Source: Atherinomorus stipes
Taxonomy: Eukaryota; Chordata; Actinopteri; Atheriniformes; Atherinidae
Length of the DNA stretch: 64,000 nucleotides
Assembly: GCA_023101725.1 (NCBI GenBank)
Contig: JALJCO010001075.1
Span: forward strand, 78,501-142,500
Direction: 5' to 3'
Within the stretch, counting starts at the first letter, position 1. Each line of letters starts with the position of its first letter. Shown here one piece after another: positions 11,268-25,400 of the stretch. The notes under the pieces are model-generated. The model made no database searches. It saw only the letters and a list, made by a program, of their open reading frames with translations, and was not told the origin of the DNA. Made by a program: the position numbers and the translations under genes.

Positions 11268-13376
11268 CTGGAAAATAAAACAGAGCTGTGGTTAATGTTG
11301 ATCAGAACGGTGCTTCTTAGAAAACTAAAAGGTTCACCTTTTTTTTTCCCTTAAAAAGGACTTCATGGTGTCAGAGTTCACAGAATATGCTGCATGTACA
11401 CTTAATGCTCAATCATGTGAGGCTTCAATGCTTATCTGATAGCATCAAAAGAGTTATCAACATCTTCCTGACAAAGAAATTTACAGTATTTGTCCTGTTT
11501 TTGGTGTAAGAGTGAACAGTAGTGGTCAACGCTCAAGCATAAGCTGTAAAAGATGAAAACTTAACAGAAAGTCCATGTTAATAGAAAACCTGGTGTATTC
11601 TCTGTCAGAGTTAAAGGGTGAATGGTTATATGCAAGACAATTTCATGGCCGGCTGGAGTAAATAGTTAAAAAAAAATATGTCAATCAATAACTGCATGGT
11701 ACAGTCGCAGCCTAGCATAAAATTCAGACACTGATTCTGCCTACTATTTTTTTCTTTTTCATTTTAATTTCCCTTTTCTTCCCTTTCCCTTTCTAATGGA
11801 ATTGTAGCAAGCACAAATTCTCTTTGTTTTGTTCATTTTCTTTGGTTTTAAATGAATAAAAGGATGTTTGCTTTTTTGGACATTTTGTTTTGCTGATATA
11901 ATATTTTGTTACATTATCAAGAGTGATGACAAATAAAACAAACCACTTTGCACATGTGCTGAAGACTTAAAAAGAGTCCTGAGGGGGGTTCATGTGGAAA
12001 TGAAACGTTTGCATCTGCTCTGGACTCGGAGATTTTCCACCCGGGACCGTGTGGAAATCTCCAGATCGCTGTATGAATGTGCCAGCGAATATCTCAGAGC
12101 ATTTACAGCTGCTGTGTGCATGACCTGTAGGTGTGTGAGCTGGCGTGAGTTTGTCCTTTCTGCTCATCTGTATACTGCTCCCTGCTGCTGTTCAAACGTA
12201 CAGATACGGAAACATGCGGTACTCAGATTAACGCAACAAGGAGCCTCATTTGCTATTTTCAAGGTGTTTCCTGTGATTTCTACGGAGTAATTTCGCCATC
12301 ACGTGCCCTGTCCTTTGGCACTCCAGACAGCCGTTCCCATGAATCCCCTTCCTCATACTTCCAGCTGGGAGAGTGCATCGCTAGCAGAAAGCCCCCATCT
12401 GTGAGGTGCTTGTGTGAACAGCGAGTGCAGAAAAAGACCGGACCCAATTGTCCAAACTTGCTCCTAAGAATCTTTGATGTTAATGTGTGACGGCAGTTTA
12501 AGCACATCATCAACGACTATACTAATTCAGGCCAAGTGTCTGTAAACACAACCAACAAAGGTGGATTCAGAAAAATCCCGAGCATGTTCCTCCTCCACAA
12601 TTACAGTTAGTGTCTGTTTTGAATGTTTGGAAAGAAATGATAGATATGCTTTTATTCTGCTCCAACTTGCACATTTATACGGGAGAAGAAAAGAATTGTT
12701 CAGCTTCTTTCAATTTAAAAGATTTAATCATAATAAAAATTGTTAAATAAACATGTTTAATTTCGTACATAAAAGGTTTTTGTTGTGTTTCTTCTCAAAA
12801 AAAAAAAAAAAAAAAAACGTCTCAACTATAAAACATCCTGTTGACATTTTTCTTTTGCACCCTGCTGTAATGCTTATGTTTTATGTAAAGCACTTTGAAT
12901 TGTCCTGCACATTAAATGTGCTATAAATAGAAACTTGCCTTGCCTTAAATCTATATTAATTAATATATAAAAATTATGAGAGATTCTTTTGTCTGCTTAA
13001 TACCAAAGTGTGCACTAAACACTGAAAACTAGCTCAGCTGCGATATTTTAAATGTAAGTGTGTTCTTTCCTTTTGCTTGGCATAATGAATTTTTATAATT
13101 AATTGTTTTTTCTTTATGCACTGTTGACAGATTACAACAATAATGTGTTTCTAACTGGAAACGGGGCTGTCAGGATGTAACAGAGAATAAGCATTACTCT
13201 AGTCCAGCTGGAGACACACATGCTACTGTTTTTGCATTCAAAGGTATGTTGATTGATTATACACGTATTGATTATGCATTCAAAGTATGGAATATCTGAG
13301 GCAGCAGGAGACAAGAATAGTGCCAACCGATATTAAACCACATCCTTCCATCAGTCCATCTCTCATATGTCCTGTT

Positions 13377-13408
<32 letters not shown>

Positions 13409-16400
13409 TTTTTTTTTTTTTGATCGACCTGATAATATATAAAGAGTATCTTATCTGAGCCAACAGACAGCTTCACAAATGGGGCACCTACAGGGCCCAG
13501 CAGCACACTCCACGAGCTTTGAGAAATGGGAATGACCATGGCAGCTCGGAGACGCCAGTTGTGATCTAATGCAATGGCCGAGGGCTGGATTGTGTCTCGC
13601 CGCACACCTTGAGGGATGAAAAATACCCAGGTGCTCTACTTAAAACTAATGGACAGTGTCTCAAAGAAAAAAAAGGATGAGAAGAGGTTTGGATACCACA
13701 CTATTAGAAAATGCTCCTCTCAATCTCTTTATCTTGTGCTATCAATATGGGGGTGACTGAAATAGCCTGTTTCTGACAGAGGCAGTTGAATGAAGGCCTT
13801 TCCATTTCAGTAGACTGATTAGTCAATCTCAGTATAATGTCTTTCCTCTAGGCTTTAGGATTAGCAACTGTTTCTGTGTGTCATGTACTCTTTTAAAAGG
13901 CTAAAGGCTTAAAGCATATGCTTTGAAAATGTGGTAACCGCTTCATTTATTGAGTAAAGTGCTTTTTCTTTTCCTCTAAAGTGACCCATTGACCCTCTTG
14001 AAGCAGTTCATTTCAGATTCCTTAACCTCACATATTGCTGCTAAAATGCAAGAGTCAATACCCATCTTACATGTCATTATCAACTGGAAAGGAAGATCTT
14101 TTGCGGCTGTGAAAATACCTAAAATAATGACATATAGTTCACAGATCTCACTGCTTTTACTTACATTTGTTGTGCAACAAATAAAAGAAAATAATGCACT
14201 TCTTTCTCCATGTCTCAAAAGTAGAGCATCACACCAAAGGAAAAAGCCTTGATTTCAATGATTGCTTGCATTATTTATCAAATGAATCATTCAGCCTTCT
14301 GCCGCATCCATTCCAGTTAGCTTTCTGTTTGAGGTTTATGTGTCTGACCAATATGGAAGCTATGCATGCTCACTCCAGGGAGTCGCTTAGATGAATTCAG
14401 CTATACTGCAGCCTGCTACCATCACCACACTCCTAGTGTGGCCTCCATGTGTGACAGCATCACAACAGATGACCACATGGATACAAAGTACCTCATCTCT
14501 CTCTCTCTCTCACTTTTTTTTTTTAAGTCATGATTTACCTTCTCATATTCTTAAAGGAAATTTCCCACACATGCACCTAATAGTATTTGAAAACACGCGC
14601 TTTAAGAGCTTCCCTGCCCACTAATGTCTCGCTTTTCATATCAACAAAGTAGAAACATGCTTCTCATGTCCAGATGAGTAATGGAGTGTGCCCTGTTCTT
14701 CCTTAAAGATACCACAACTACCAGTGTGGAGGAAATGGAGCTCTATTCTCGGCATGTTCGCAGACTGACCTCTGCCCTCGCTTTGCAATCTTGAGCCACA
14801 GATGCCTTGTGGAGACATCCAGGGCTGCAGGAATTGTTATCAGCACAGAGATGGGTATGTTTTGATGTGGAAGCATCACTCAAGGCTTTTTGCTGTCTTA
14901 CTCAAGCCACCCTCCCGTTTTTCCCTCTTTTTACTGACAGTTTTCAAGACACGCAAATACACTGCACGGCTGCCTGCGGGAGGCCGATGGAGAGAACAAC
15001 AAAACTACCCTTACCCAAGTCTGTGTAATGTGATTTGGAGAACTGCTTTTGTCCGCCGAAGCACAGCTCGAACTGGGGCTCGCTGGCTCTGCGTAAGGTG
15101 TGTCCGTTCTCAAGGGCGGCAAAGGCGTCACAAGTGTAGCGGTACGTGATGAAGCCAAAATTGTCCCTGGTCAAGAATAGAAAAAGACACGTCAGAGTGT
15201 TGCCATGGGGTAACAATGACTCAACAGAGGGCTTTGTCTTCGATGACGATCATGCTATTTATATGCAAAAGAGAATCAATAAAGGTGTATCTTTAGGGCT
15301 CTGTGGGTGTAGAGGTAGATGAAACAGGAGACGCTACAGGACTGCAAAAGCTCTGGCTTTGTCACTTTCCCCAAAGTTCAGCAGTTACAGCAGAGGAATT
15401 TTGTCCAACGCAATCAAGAGATTAGGAATGAGAACGTGAACGTCACCCAGCCACTCAACGCCAACGCCGGGCGGCCATAAAGATGCAAACCCACATGCAG
15501 AGAAAATCCTGCGGCCTTACCCATCATCCCTCAAGTTCACTGCACATTCTTCAATTTCTCCGAAGACTTCAAAGCGGCGCTTCAACTCTGTCCGGGTGCA
15601 GTCGGACCTCAGTCGCCCCACGTACACCACCCGTCTCTCCTCCTGCTCGTTAAGAGGAAAGACAGAGTCGGTGCAAAGAGATTAAAAGGGGGAGGCTGTT
15701 TTTCCTTCCCCCCTCTCTTTCTTCACCAGCCTCTAATGAATTGGTCTTGATCACTCCTGTGGATACCGCCGCTGACTTTGGGCCCCTGTTTTCGTTCCTC
15801 CTCTGTCTGTCTGTCTGTCTGTTTGTGTTCCTCTGTGATTGGTTCAGCTTCCTTCCTCTTATCTGATGGCGTTGTAGTTTGGAAGTGCCTTCAATCTACC
15901 TTGACACCACAATTCCTCTTTCTCTCTGCAACTCATCAACCAGAGGCAGAGCGATTTTTATCAAATGATGCCGTGTCTTAAGTTTGGGGCTGCTTCTTCT
16001 TTTTGTGAAGTCTAAAAATAAAGCTGCGGGGTGATTGGGTTATAGATCAGACAAGTCGGCCTCTTGCCTTCTCTTTTACTTTTAATCACAGCTTTAGAGT
16101 CACAATTCACAGAGAATTTGGTTGCTAAATGAGAGGTCTGTTAATATTAAAGGAATATTCGTACCCAAGAGAGAGGAAGCATTAAGAGTAGCCGTATTGA
16201 GCCACAAGGCAGAAAAACATTGATTTCTATGAACCTCAGAGGACACGGGGGTCATGGTGGAATAATTTAGGAACAAACTGCGCCAGGCTCCAATTATAGC
16301 TTTTGAGTAGTTAAATTGCATCTGCTAATCATATAATACAGTTGAGTCCTAAGGCTATACTGTATCACTACTATTATTTATTTATTCATTCATTTACTTG

Positions 16401-19400
16401 CTATTACTGGGGCAAGTCCACTGAGGCTTTTAGTAATTCTGAATGCTGTCCTGAGAATCGCGCAACATATATGTAAATCAGTTGCCTGGGACTCAACTCA
16501 AAGTTCACCTTTCCCCTTTTGGCTTGTAGCTGAAAACAATACAAATTAACTACAGATTACTGCAAAGCTTTTTCCACTCTGTTTCATGCTTACATGCTTG
16601 TTACGGCTAAAAAAAAGTATTTGCTGAATTAGGAGTTTTTGTTGCTGACAGCTGATAAATAGGTGGTCTTTTCTTGATGGCACCCCAAGGGCTGATTTTG
16701 TGTGAGTGTGTGTGAATGAGTGAAAGAATGAGGCAAAAACAGAGCGCGCGAGACAGACGCACAGAGACACTTCCACATCCCTGGCCTCCCAAACCTCGTT
16801 TGACAGCTTGAGCTCGACTGCTCATGCTTGTTTGTCTTTCCGTCTCTGAAAATGTCTGCATGCCGAGCCACGTTTGCATTACTGCATCATTTAATGTGTG
16901 CTTTATCAACGGGTGGGAGCAGCGATGCCCCACTGGAAACCTGAGTAATTCCCCACTGAGACAAGGAGAGTGGAGATAAGGGAGAAACGCGATATTCACT
17001 GAATCAGGGTGAATTTTGAAATGGATACAGAAAAAGGGAAAGATCTCCACAGAGTCAGAGACCATTTCCTTTTGTACCCCTCTCCTCTTCTTGCTCTGTT
17101 AGTTTCTATTTCCAACTATTTTAACATTTTACCCCTGTGGTGTGATTAATAAGAGTCGACAGCGTTTCCAGACGGCAGAGATGTTAAAAATACACAACCC
17201 AGAGATAAAGAGGAAGGGCCTGTCGCCTGAATCATTCAGGAACTCACTTTGTATGTATTCTTTCAGCAGTGAGACGCTCTGGCACATGGCACGAGGCTGG
17301 AGGCTGTCTCATCCTAAGTAATCTGTGTGTGTCTGTGGGAGGTTTCAGTGGGTTGTGCCACAGCGGTGATTACAAGTGGTCTTTTATCAGCGTTGATGCA
17401 GGGAGATGTAGTTAAGTTAAAAGAAACAGAGGAAATGTGACTGCAGTTGCATCATTAACTTACTATTGCTTTTTGCCTTTGCTTTTCTCTCTGCTCGGCC
17501 CTTTCAAACTCCCGCTTCTCGTAATCCAGGCGGTACTCCTCCCTCTTCAGCCTCTCGTGCTGGTACTCCTCGTAGCTGTCATACCTGTAGAGGAGAAGAC
17601 ATGTATGACATCAATCACTGTCCTCCCCCCAGCCCTTACATGCACCGTTACTGTCGGCGCTTATGAAGAACAATTGCAGGAACCCACCAAGGACTAGTCC
17701 ACTGATCGCTGAGAAGTTGGTTGCAAAGCAAAAGAGATGGACGCCTTAATAAGATGTCTTTTCACTATTGCTATGATTGCGAATCCTGCAGGATAGGCCC
17801 GCGGGAGTGCCGGCGAGCAGCGCGGTCGGGGAGCCAGGCAGCTGCAACTGTCAGCACAACTTCACATGTCATTACTTTCTGCTTAGTTAGGGCTTCATCA
17901 AGAAGGAAAGTGCTACTTTCTCCCCCCACCCTCGACTAGTACAAGACGTGTCCGTTAAGTTTTCAACTGATGTGCGACTCTCGGGCTTGTCGGGTGTCAT
18001 TAGGCACGTGGGTGCCAAATCAGCTTGGAGCACTGAGATGGTGTCAGTCTGGGCCAGTACTTCTCTGCATATGAAACAGTCCCCCTCTGCAGTGGCTCAT
18101 GGAAAGCTACAGATACACCGAGGGGAATATGCGTCACTATAAACCTGGTAGCATTATGTGTGGTATGAATGTGCACAAGTGTAATTTGTAATTCTTTATT
18201 TTTTGTCCCTTAAAACATGATCAATTAAACATAATGGCTGTAAAAAGGAAATAACGGAGAAATTGCACATTTTCTGAGTTTCACGCAGTTCATCATAAAT
18301 CTTAAAAAATTTGTTAGGCAGTTCCATGGATTTAAGATTTGTCCTTACCTGGAGCATGCAGCTAAACAAAGGTTAACAACGCATAATAAATAGGAGGTTA
18401 AATAATTCATTTAAAACAATCACCTTGGCCTGCGGCTGAGAGGAGATCGAGACTGAGGGTGGGGGCTCTTGTGGGTTCTCGAGCGAAAAGCATTCAAATC
18501 TGTGCTGTGACGAGACCTGAGGGAAAAGCAAACAGGAAAAATAGTTTAATATTTTAGCAGAACATAGGAACGCTGCCCATTTCTTCAGTCGGGGAAGCAA
18601 AAACATTAAACTATATGCTGCTGACTTCTTCAAAATTTTGACACCTTGATTGATTCGGTGATGCCACTGAGAGCTGCTTTGATTTTACTGATATGCACAA
18701 GATGCAATAAGATTTTAGGAGTTGAGAGTTAATTCCACACAAACCTTTTCCTCTTTTAAATCACACCTACAATAAATGTGGTTGGTTTATTACTCTTTTA
18801 TTCATTTCTTCTTTTACACACCTGAGCTAGCTCATGCATGTACCTAAAATCTATGTTCTGTGAAGAAGTGGTCAATAGTTTAAACCCTGGTGGCCTGACT
18901 GTAGAGCTTGTACCCCTGCACTCCTTGAACTTCTGATGCTCAATTATTGAAGTGCTGCAGAAGAAGGAAGACCTGAATAATGGAAAGAGAGAAGTTTGGG
19001 AAGCTCAGTGAAGGAAAGGAATGCCAGTTTAGAAAGTAGAATCATATACTGTGAAACTTAAAACAACGGACCAATGCTTTTCAGAATTATTGAACTGAAG
19101 TTCTGTTTTTCTTTTCTAGCACGACTCCCTTCTTACTTGGAAAATTCAACCCCTGTTTTAGTGTTTTGGGAAAGCTTGTAGATGTCAGATTTTGATTGAA
19201 TGTCTTGAGACTATTACTCTATAATTTGTGAGCAACTTGGTGAACAGGATAAAGCAATTGTACTGGCTCTGCGGAGTAAACTGACCTTTCAGTAATCATG
19301 CAAACAAAGTGAATCACTGGAGTGAAGTCCTGCACTGTGAGGTGTTCAATGAACCTCCACTGACACACTGAATTTATTCACATCATTCTCAGTAACTAGT

Positions 19401-22400
19401 GTCTGGAAAAAAAAAACTGTATGCCCCTCGGCTTTGATCAAAGGGAAGCATGGGAAATGTAGTTCTCACAGAGGGCTATGATGATAGGATTCTTTTTTGA
19501 GAGGGGTTTGGAGACTACATTCCCACAGACTAAATTTGGCTTTCATCTCCTGGGATGTAAAAGAGGAGAGTTTGCCACTCAGTAAAAACAACAGCTGCCG
19601 CTTAAAACAATATCCCCAGCATCAAACACGATAAAATAAATAAATAAATGAAATAAAAAAACGGAAGCATTGCATGCAAGGGAGCGAGTGAGGCAAGCGC
19701 AGAGAGACACTCAAATGAAACTCCCTGCCTAGAGATGAAAACTCATACTGTTCTAAAGTCCAGTGCCTCTGGCACCTTTCATGTTCTGTTACTTTTTCCT
19801 TTTTTGTTCATCTTTTGTTGGTTTAGGGAGACCGTACCTTTGAGCTAATTCTTTTCCCCACTGTCAGATCAGATCTACGTGTCACCTGCTGGAATGGATT
19901 TATTCAGTTAGTTAAACAACTGCAGACAATATGGTTAGAAATCCATTCTGGGGGACAAAATAGCGGGGGGTCAAATACTCATGTTACAAGTTTATGGACT
20001 ATCAGAAGTAATTGTTAAGATGCGCTGTCTGACCATGGTATAAATCACGAGTGGGGTGCGTATGTGCCCAAACAGCATAGATTTTAATGCAAGACTGTGA
20101 AAAGTGTTTGAAAGGTGTGAAGGGAGGAGGTTTCCGATGCAATGCAAGCACCCGACGTTAAGTTTAGATGGACTGTAAATCCTGTTTAAGAGTCCTCAAG
20201 GTCTAGGCTGTCTCACACCAGCTCTGATGACTGATCAGGTCTGTTACACTCCAAAACGGGAACCCCTGCCAAGCTCTGTTTCAAACGCATGTTTGGGGAG
20301 AAGCCAAGGTGAATGTATGTGTGTGGTTCTCCACAAAGACATAAAAGCGAGCATGTTTGCATGAGCTGGATGAAAAGAGAGAACTTACCAGGGGGAGGGG
20401 CGTCTGTCAGGTGAGCTGGACAGAGAGCGCCTGCGGTATCGTGATGAAGAGCTGCGGGAGCCGGAGTGGGAACGAGAACGGGAGCGGGACCCGCTGCTGG
20501 TCCAGCAGAAAGGCCTGCTGGGTGACAGGAGGAGGGAGGAAGGTGGGGAGACGGAGCCTCGTGAGGGGGAGCAGCTGGATGGTGGAGAACTGGAGGGAGA
20601 GCAGGGAGAGCAGTCGAAGAGTAGGTCCAGAGGGGTGCCCTCCCACGGATAGATGAAGCGACTCTCACGGCCTTCCCCCAGCTCTAGCTCATCGTGGAAG
20701 GGTAGAAACCCTGGGTGCAAGTAGCTGGAGCCCGGCAGCCTCTGGGAGTAATTGTCATTCTCCTCCTTGAGGGACTGAGGGGCTGTAGCCTTGTTTGGTT
20801 TGCCGCTTGGTTCTCTTTCCTGGCCACCCTGGGTATAGAGGGCTTGTAGTGGGTGGCCAAAGTGCTTGTTGAGTTCTGCTCTGATTTCCTGGTCACACAG
20901 GGGCTTCCGGCTGGTGGCAGAAATGTGTTGTTGGTCCCTAAAAGAAGTGGCCCCTTGTGTGGGGATCTGAGTGGTTTGTGTAAGGGTCTGCACTTCTAAG
21001 CCCCTGACACGGCCCGATTCTCCGTCAACAGAGACAAAATTCTCCTGCTTAGCCAAAGGGCCAGGTGAAGGTGATAATGCAGAAGAAGATGATGAAGAGG
21101 ATGTTGGCATGGCTGAGTCCTTACATTCAACACGCCCATTCTCCACTTTGCCAGCACTCGGTAAGGGAGCAGCAGTTGCACCTGGGGTGAATGTCATTTC
21201 CACAGCTGCCGTCATGGTAACAGTGGCTGTGCCCCCATCCTTCTTAGTACAAGCTGATGCCTGGCAATAGTCATGGTCGCTGTGACCACGGGAAGTTGCC
21301 CTCTTGCAATGCTCCTCAAGGCAGCCCCCCACTGCATGTTGAGTGACGGCGTAAGGGAGGTTGCTGGATGCTTTGCTCAGCTGTGCATAAAGCTCAGTCT
21401 GTTCAGGACCCTTCTTAGTGGGGCCCCCGGCTGAGGCACCTGGGGCCGGGGCCAGAGCGCCGGCGCCCAACTCACTCAGCCTGGCTCTTTTGCACGTCAA
21501 GGCCGAGGAGGAACATGAGGACAACTTGGTTTTGAGAGATGCTTTGAAAGGATTCTCTTGACTGGCTTTGTGTGGGGGCGTGGTAGGTGGTGTCAGACCT
21601 GCATGGGGAGGAAGAGACAGAGGCTGGGTGAGGGCAGTAAAATGGAAATAGAATCATAATGCAACCCTCCCCGTACATCCCCCTTTCCTTTCTCCCCTCA
21701 GTCATCTATAAACTCCCAGGTCAGTTTATGGACAGTGGACACAGATACATGCCTGATTAAAATATTCACTTTCACTTGGTCTAATCCTATTTTATTGCAA
21801 TCTTGACAGATTAATGTAATGCTTGGTGTAACTTAATATAGCTGTGCTGTAATATGGATGACTTGCCGTTCTCCTCTTCTCTGACCTTGAAAAGATCCAT
21901 TTTAAAGGAAAAAAAAACAATACAGAGCCCTGCAGGGGACGAAGTTAATACATTTAATGGGGAAAAAAAAAATAATGAATGAGAAAAGAAGTGAATGTAT
22001 CACATCCCCGCCATCCTCACACAGATGTCTGTCCAGGATAAGAGATAGTTCTGGAGGCCGTATCACCAATCTAAACATGCAATAAGTAGCATGCTGTTAT
22101 GAAGCTTTTAAGATTATGAAGCACCTATGTATTTTTTTTTTCCAACACTGTCAGAGGACTACGAACGTCACTGCGTCTTTATGTTCATTTTGGCATGCCT
22201 GGTGATGTTACCGTGGCAAGATGTCGGCTATGTCAAGGAAGCATAGGAAGAACTGGTGATTGGGTTGACATTCTTCTCAGATGGCATGTCCCTACTGCTT
22301 GTGCCCCCCCATCCCTCCATCTCTTCCCTTGCCTCCTACAGATTTATAACCAGACAGATGGCAGTTATATGGGAAGTCCTGAGATGAGCCCACTTTATAG

Positions 22401-25400
22401 CATTGTTAATGCACTCACACAAACAGCCGTCACCATTACTCTCATTCTCCCTTCCCTCCTCCTCTTCGGTCTCCTTCTTTCTTTAGTTTAGCCTTGTGTT
22501 CTACTCCTTTTTTTCTTTCTTTGTCTACTATCTTCCCTGGATCAATCTCCATTTCCCCCTTTCTGTCACTCTTCATCTTTTCCTGTTTCTTTCTCACACA
22601 GAACAAATGTGCCCACACACAGAGGAACGCTTGTCACTAACAGTCTCTCACTGGAGTCAAGCTCAGACACTTTGAAACACCTACGCTCTCCCCTCTTCTT
22701 TGCCATTCTTATAATGCACATCATTCTTCCGTTGCCAGCGAATTGCACCAAATGACAGCTATTAGTATCAAATCCTGTGTTAGAATATGCACCAGAGAGA
22801 CAGCTTGGCAAAGAGAGTGTGGGAGCCTGACATATAAACATGTACGTTTCTGGAATAACCCTCTTCTGTTTGGGATCCGCGGGCCAAAGGGTTATCAATA
22901 TACTTATTATCTAGATGCGGTTGTAAGTAGGACTGCAAGCACCCAGCCCTTCTTTCTCCCCTCTCTCTTCACTATCTCAGAGCTGACAATGAGACTGTAA
23001 TATATGTATGCATTATGTCAATTAAACAAGGAGACAGGAGAAAGGGAGAGTGGATGTTAGAGAATGCCTAAAAAACTTCTGTTTCATCAATGAAGCGCCA
23101 TCTGTCCAAAACAGTTTGTGCATGGGATCATAAACTAGGAGCCATTAGCAGTGGGGGTGAAATAAATCAGAGTTAGATAAATATGTGCCTCTCAGTCAAA
23201 CTTGCTACTGATGGATGATCTGCAGACACAAACACTAATCATGCAGACGCTTGCAAGAAACCCATGGAACAAGTGAGTACGGCAGAAAGAAACAGGAGGG
23301 TTTTATAATCTTTTTCTCTCTCTCTCTCTCTCTTCGTCCAGCTGTAAATCGCGAGGAGACCATGGAGCGAATAACAACTCCAGGCTTAAAGAGTTGATCC
23401 GGCAGTAAGCTATGCAAATAGCAACACACCAACCACCTCTGTGTCATGAGATACAGTAATTAAAGACAACACAGCAGCACAGGGTAAATCTATTAGCCTG
23501 GCAGAGATTAGGCCTGAACAGTCACTTCCCAAGGGGGCCTGACTGTCTTGTGTAGCCTTTACCACACCTTCAAGAAGGGTCAAGCAAACATGAAAGCTTT
23601 GCTCTCATTTGCTATTAGAAATAATTTGGCAAGGTACAAATTTACAGATACTGACATTTAAATGTTTATTTCTTTCAAACAATAACAGCTACTTCAATTC
23701 ATCATGAAGGTTAAACTTAAGTGGCTCATGCAACGTCCCTCCATTTGACTGTCAGTAACACATCCATTATCTCTATTGTGATGGAATGTTACTCTAAATC
23801 AGCAAAAAGCACATGCAGCATCTTACACCCTGCACTTTCTGGGGTCTGTATCCATCAGTCTCATACAGCGTGAGCCTCAAAAGCTAATCTCTAACTACAA
23901 ATGGGGCTCAGTAACCCAGAGCTTTCTGGACTAATGACTTTCTTGCTAATATTCAATCTTAAATTTGCCCAGGATGGAGAAGTCAGCTGAAGGGCTTTAT
24001 TTGACCATGCTTGTAAAATGGACGTGGTGGAACAGAACGAACACGCAGATTCGGCCACAGGTCAATAGACTCACCCACGTGCAGTAAAACGGGAGGAAAC
24101 ATTAACCGTGCTTAACTGCCCCAGAGCTTAAAGAGCACTGCTCTTTCCCCTCTTTAGGACCAAAAGGCATCCAATTTGACCCTGAAGCTTATCTACACAT
24201 GAGGGTTAAACAACACAACAGCACAAGCCAGAAGGACAGAGGGATACCTCTCAAGGTTTGAATTTCTATCCCCCACAAATGGAGGGTGCACGGGAGAGAC
24301 GAGCTAGAACAAGGATCATATCCCCCCTTGGTAAATGAATACTCAAAATGGCCAGAGTGAGAGGCCAAAGGGCATACATTTCATTTTTACTGATCAACAA
24401 TGACTAATCTCAAAGAAATATGTGGTAATTACTCAAATAACTCACACTGAAAGACCAGAAATATTTCTGCTTTTGCAAACATTCTCCTCACTTTTGTCTC
24501 ATAATGACTTTTTGCACAAAGCATTCTTCTATTTGATTACAGCCAAACAATACAAATACTGCATCACCAATACAGTGAATGATGCAAGAGATGTCCTCAC
24601 ACTGGCACCTAACACTGGAAATTACTGTACCTCTAAGCCAACAGATCAAACTGTCTGCATGAGAAGACACTTAAGGACAGCATGGCACAGATCATCATGG
24701 CTAAACTGAAGTCCAAATCTTAACAAATTACAGTAATACTACTGCTATTTCAATTTCCCTGTGATGAGTGGGCAAGGTAAGCTGTCGGTCAGAGAATATT
24801 AGGATCTGATAAAAGAAAAGGCCATATCGACTCTAGTTATGAAGAACAGGGAGTGATGGGAGGGTTTAGCTGTTAAACCCTGAAGAGACTGGAAGTCCTA
24901 AACAATACTCCAATACATGCGGAAAAAGCAATTTCCCTTGAACCCTGAACTGTGACATTGTGATCAAGATGTTAAAAAGTCAGCATTAACCCAGCACAAG
25001 CAACAACACCCAAGGAATTTGTGTTATTAAGGGTTTGTGTAATGGCAAAATGTATTTGAGATGATCAGAAAAGCTTGCTCACCTGGGGTTCCAGCAATCT
25101 CCACACTTAATGTGCGTTCAATGGTTTTGTTCTCAAACGGTGATCCCTTGTGGTCACTGGAAGACAAGAAAAGAAATAGCAAAATCTTACTTGTCAGGTG
25201 GAAATCTTTAAAAGCTTTTGTGATATAAGAAATGGAAATGAGTCACAAAAATGCCTCCATTTGGATTTTAGTCTGTATAGTTTTCTTTGGCTTTCTCTTT
25301 TGCTGTAGTTTCTGTTGCTTTTTGCCTAGAATAATGTGCAAAAACTTCTCACACTTACTTTGGAGACTCTGGGGTCAAAGGAAGTGGCAAGGTGGTTGGT

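Larger units (their letters stand above)
11268..15014 (-). other. ppargc1a intron 12
   Basis: 3.75 kb, AT-rich, with a (CTTT)n tract ending in poly-T (13375-13421), a poly-A run (12799-12818) and a LINE/SINE 3'-tail fragment directly after it (12858-12952). Confidence 0.8.

Noticed and set aside
16607..17065. 152-aa minus-strand open frame in intron 10
   Set aside because: Lies inside an intron with conserved flanking exons; composition is not protein-like and there is no family match.
20357..20656. Open frames on the opposite strand or in other frames across exon 8
   Set aside because: Shadows of the Arg/Ser- and Ser-coding sequence; the PGC-1alpha frame explains the region.
25157..25187. 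NT-PGC-1alpha alternative acceptor upstream of exon 7
   Set aside because: In mammals an acceptor 31 nt upstream adds an early stop. Here an AG occurs 29 nt upstream but lacks a pyrimidine tract and does not give an immediate stop, so the isoform cannot be claimed.
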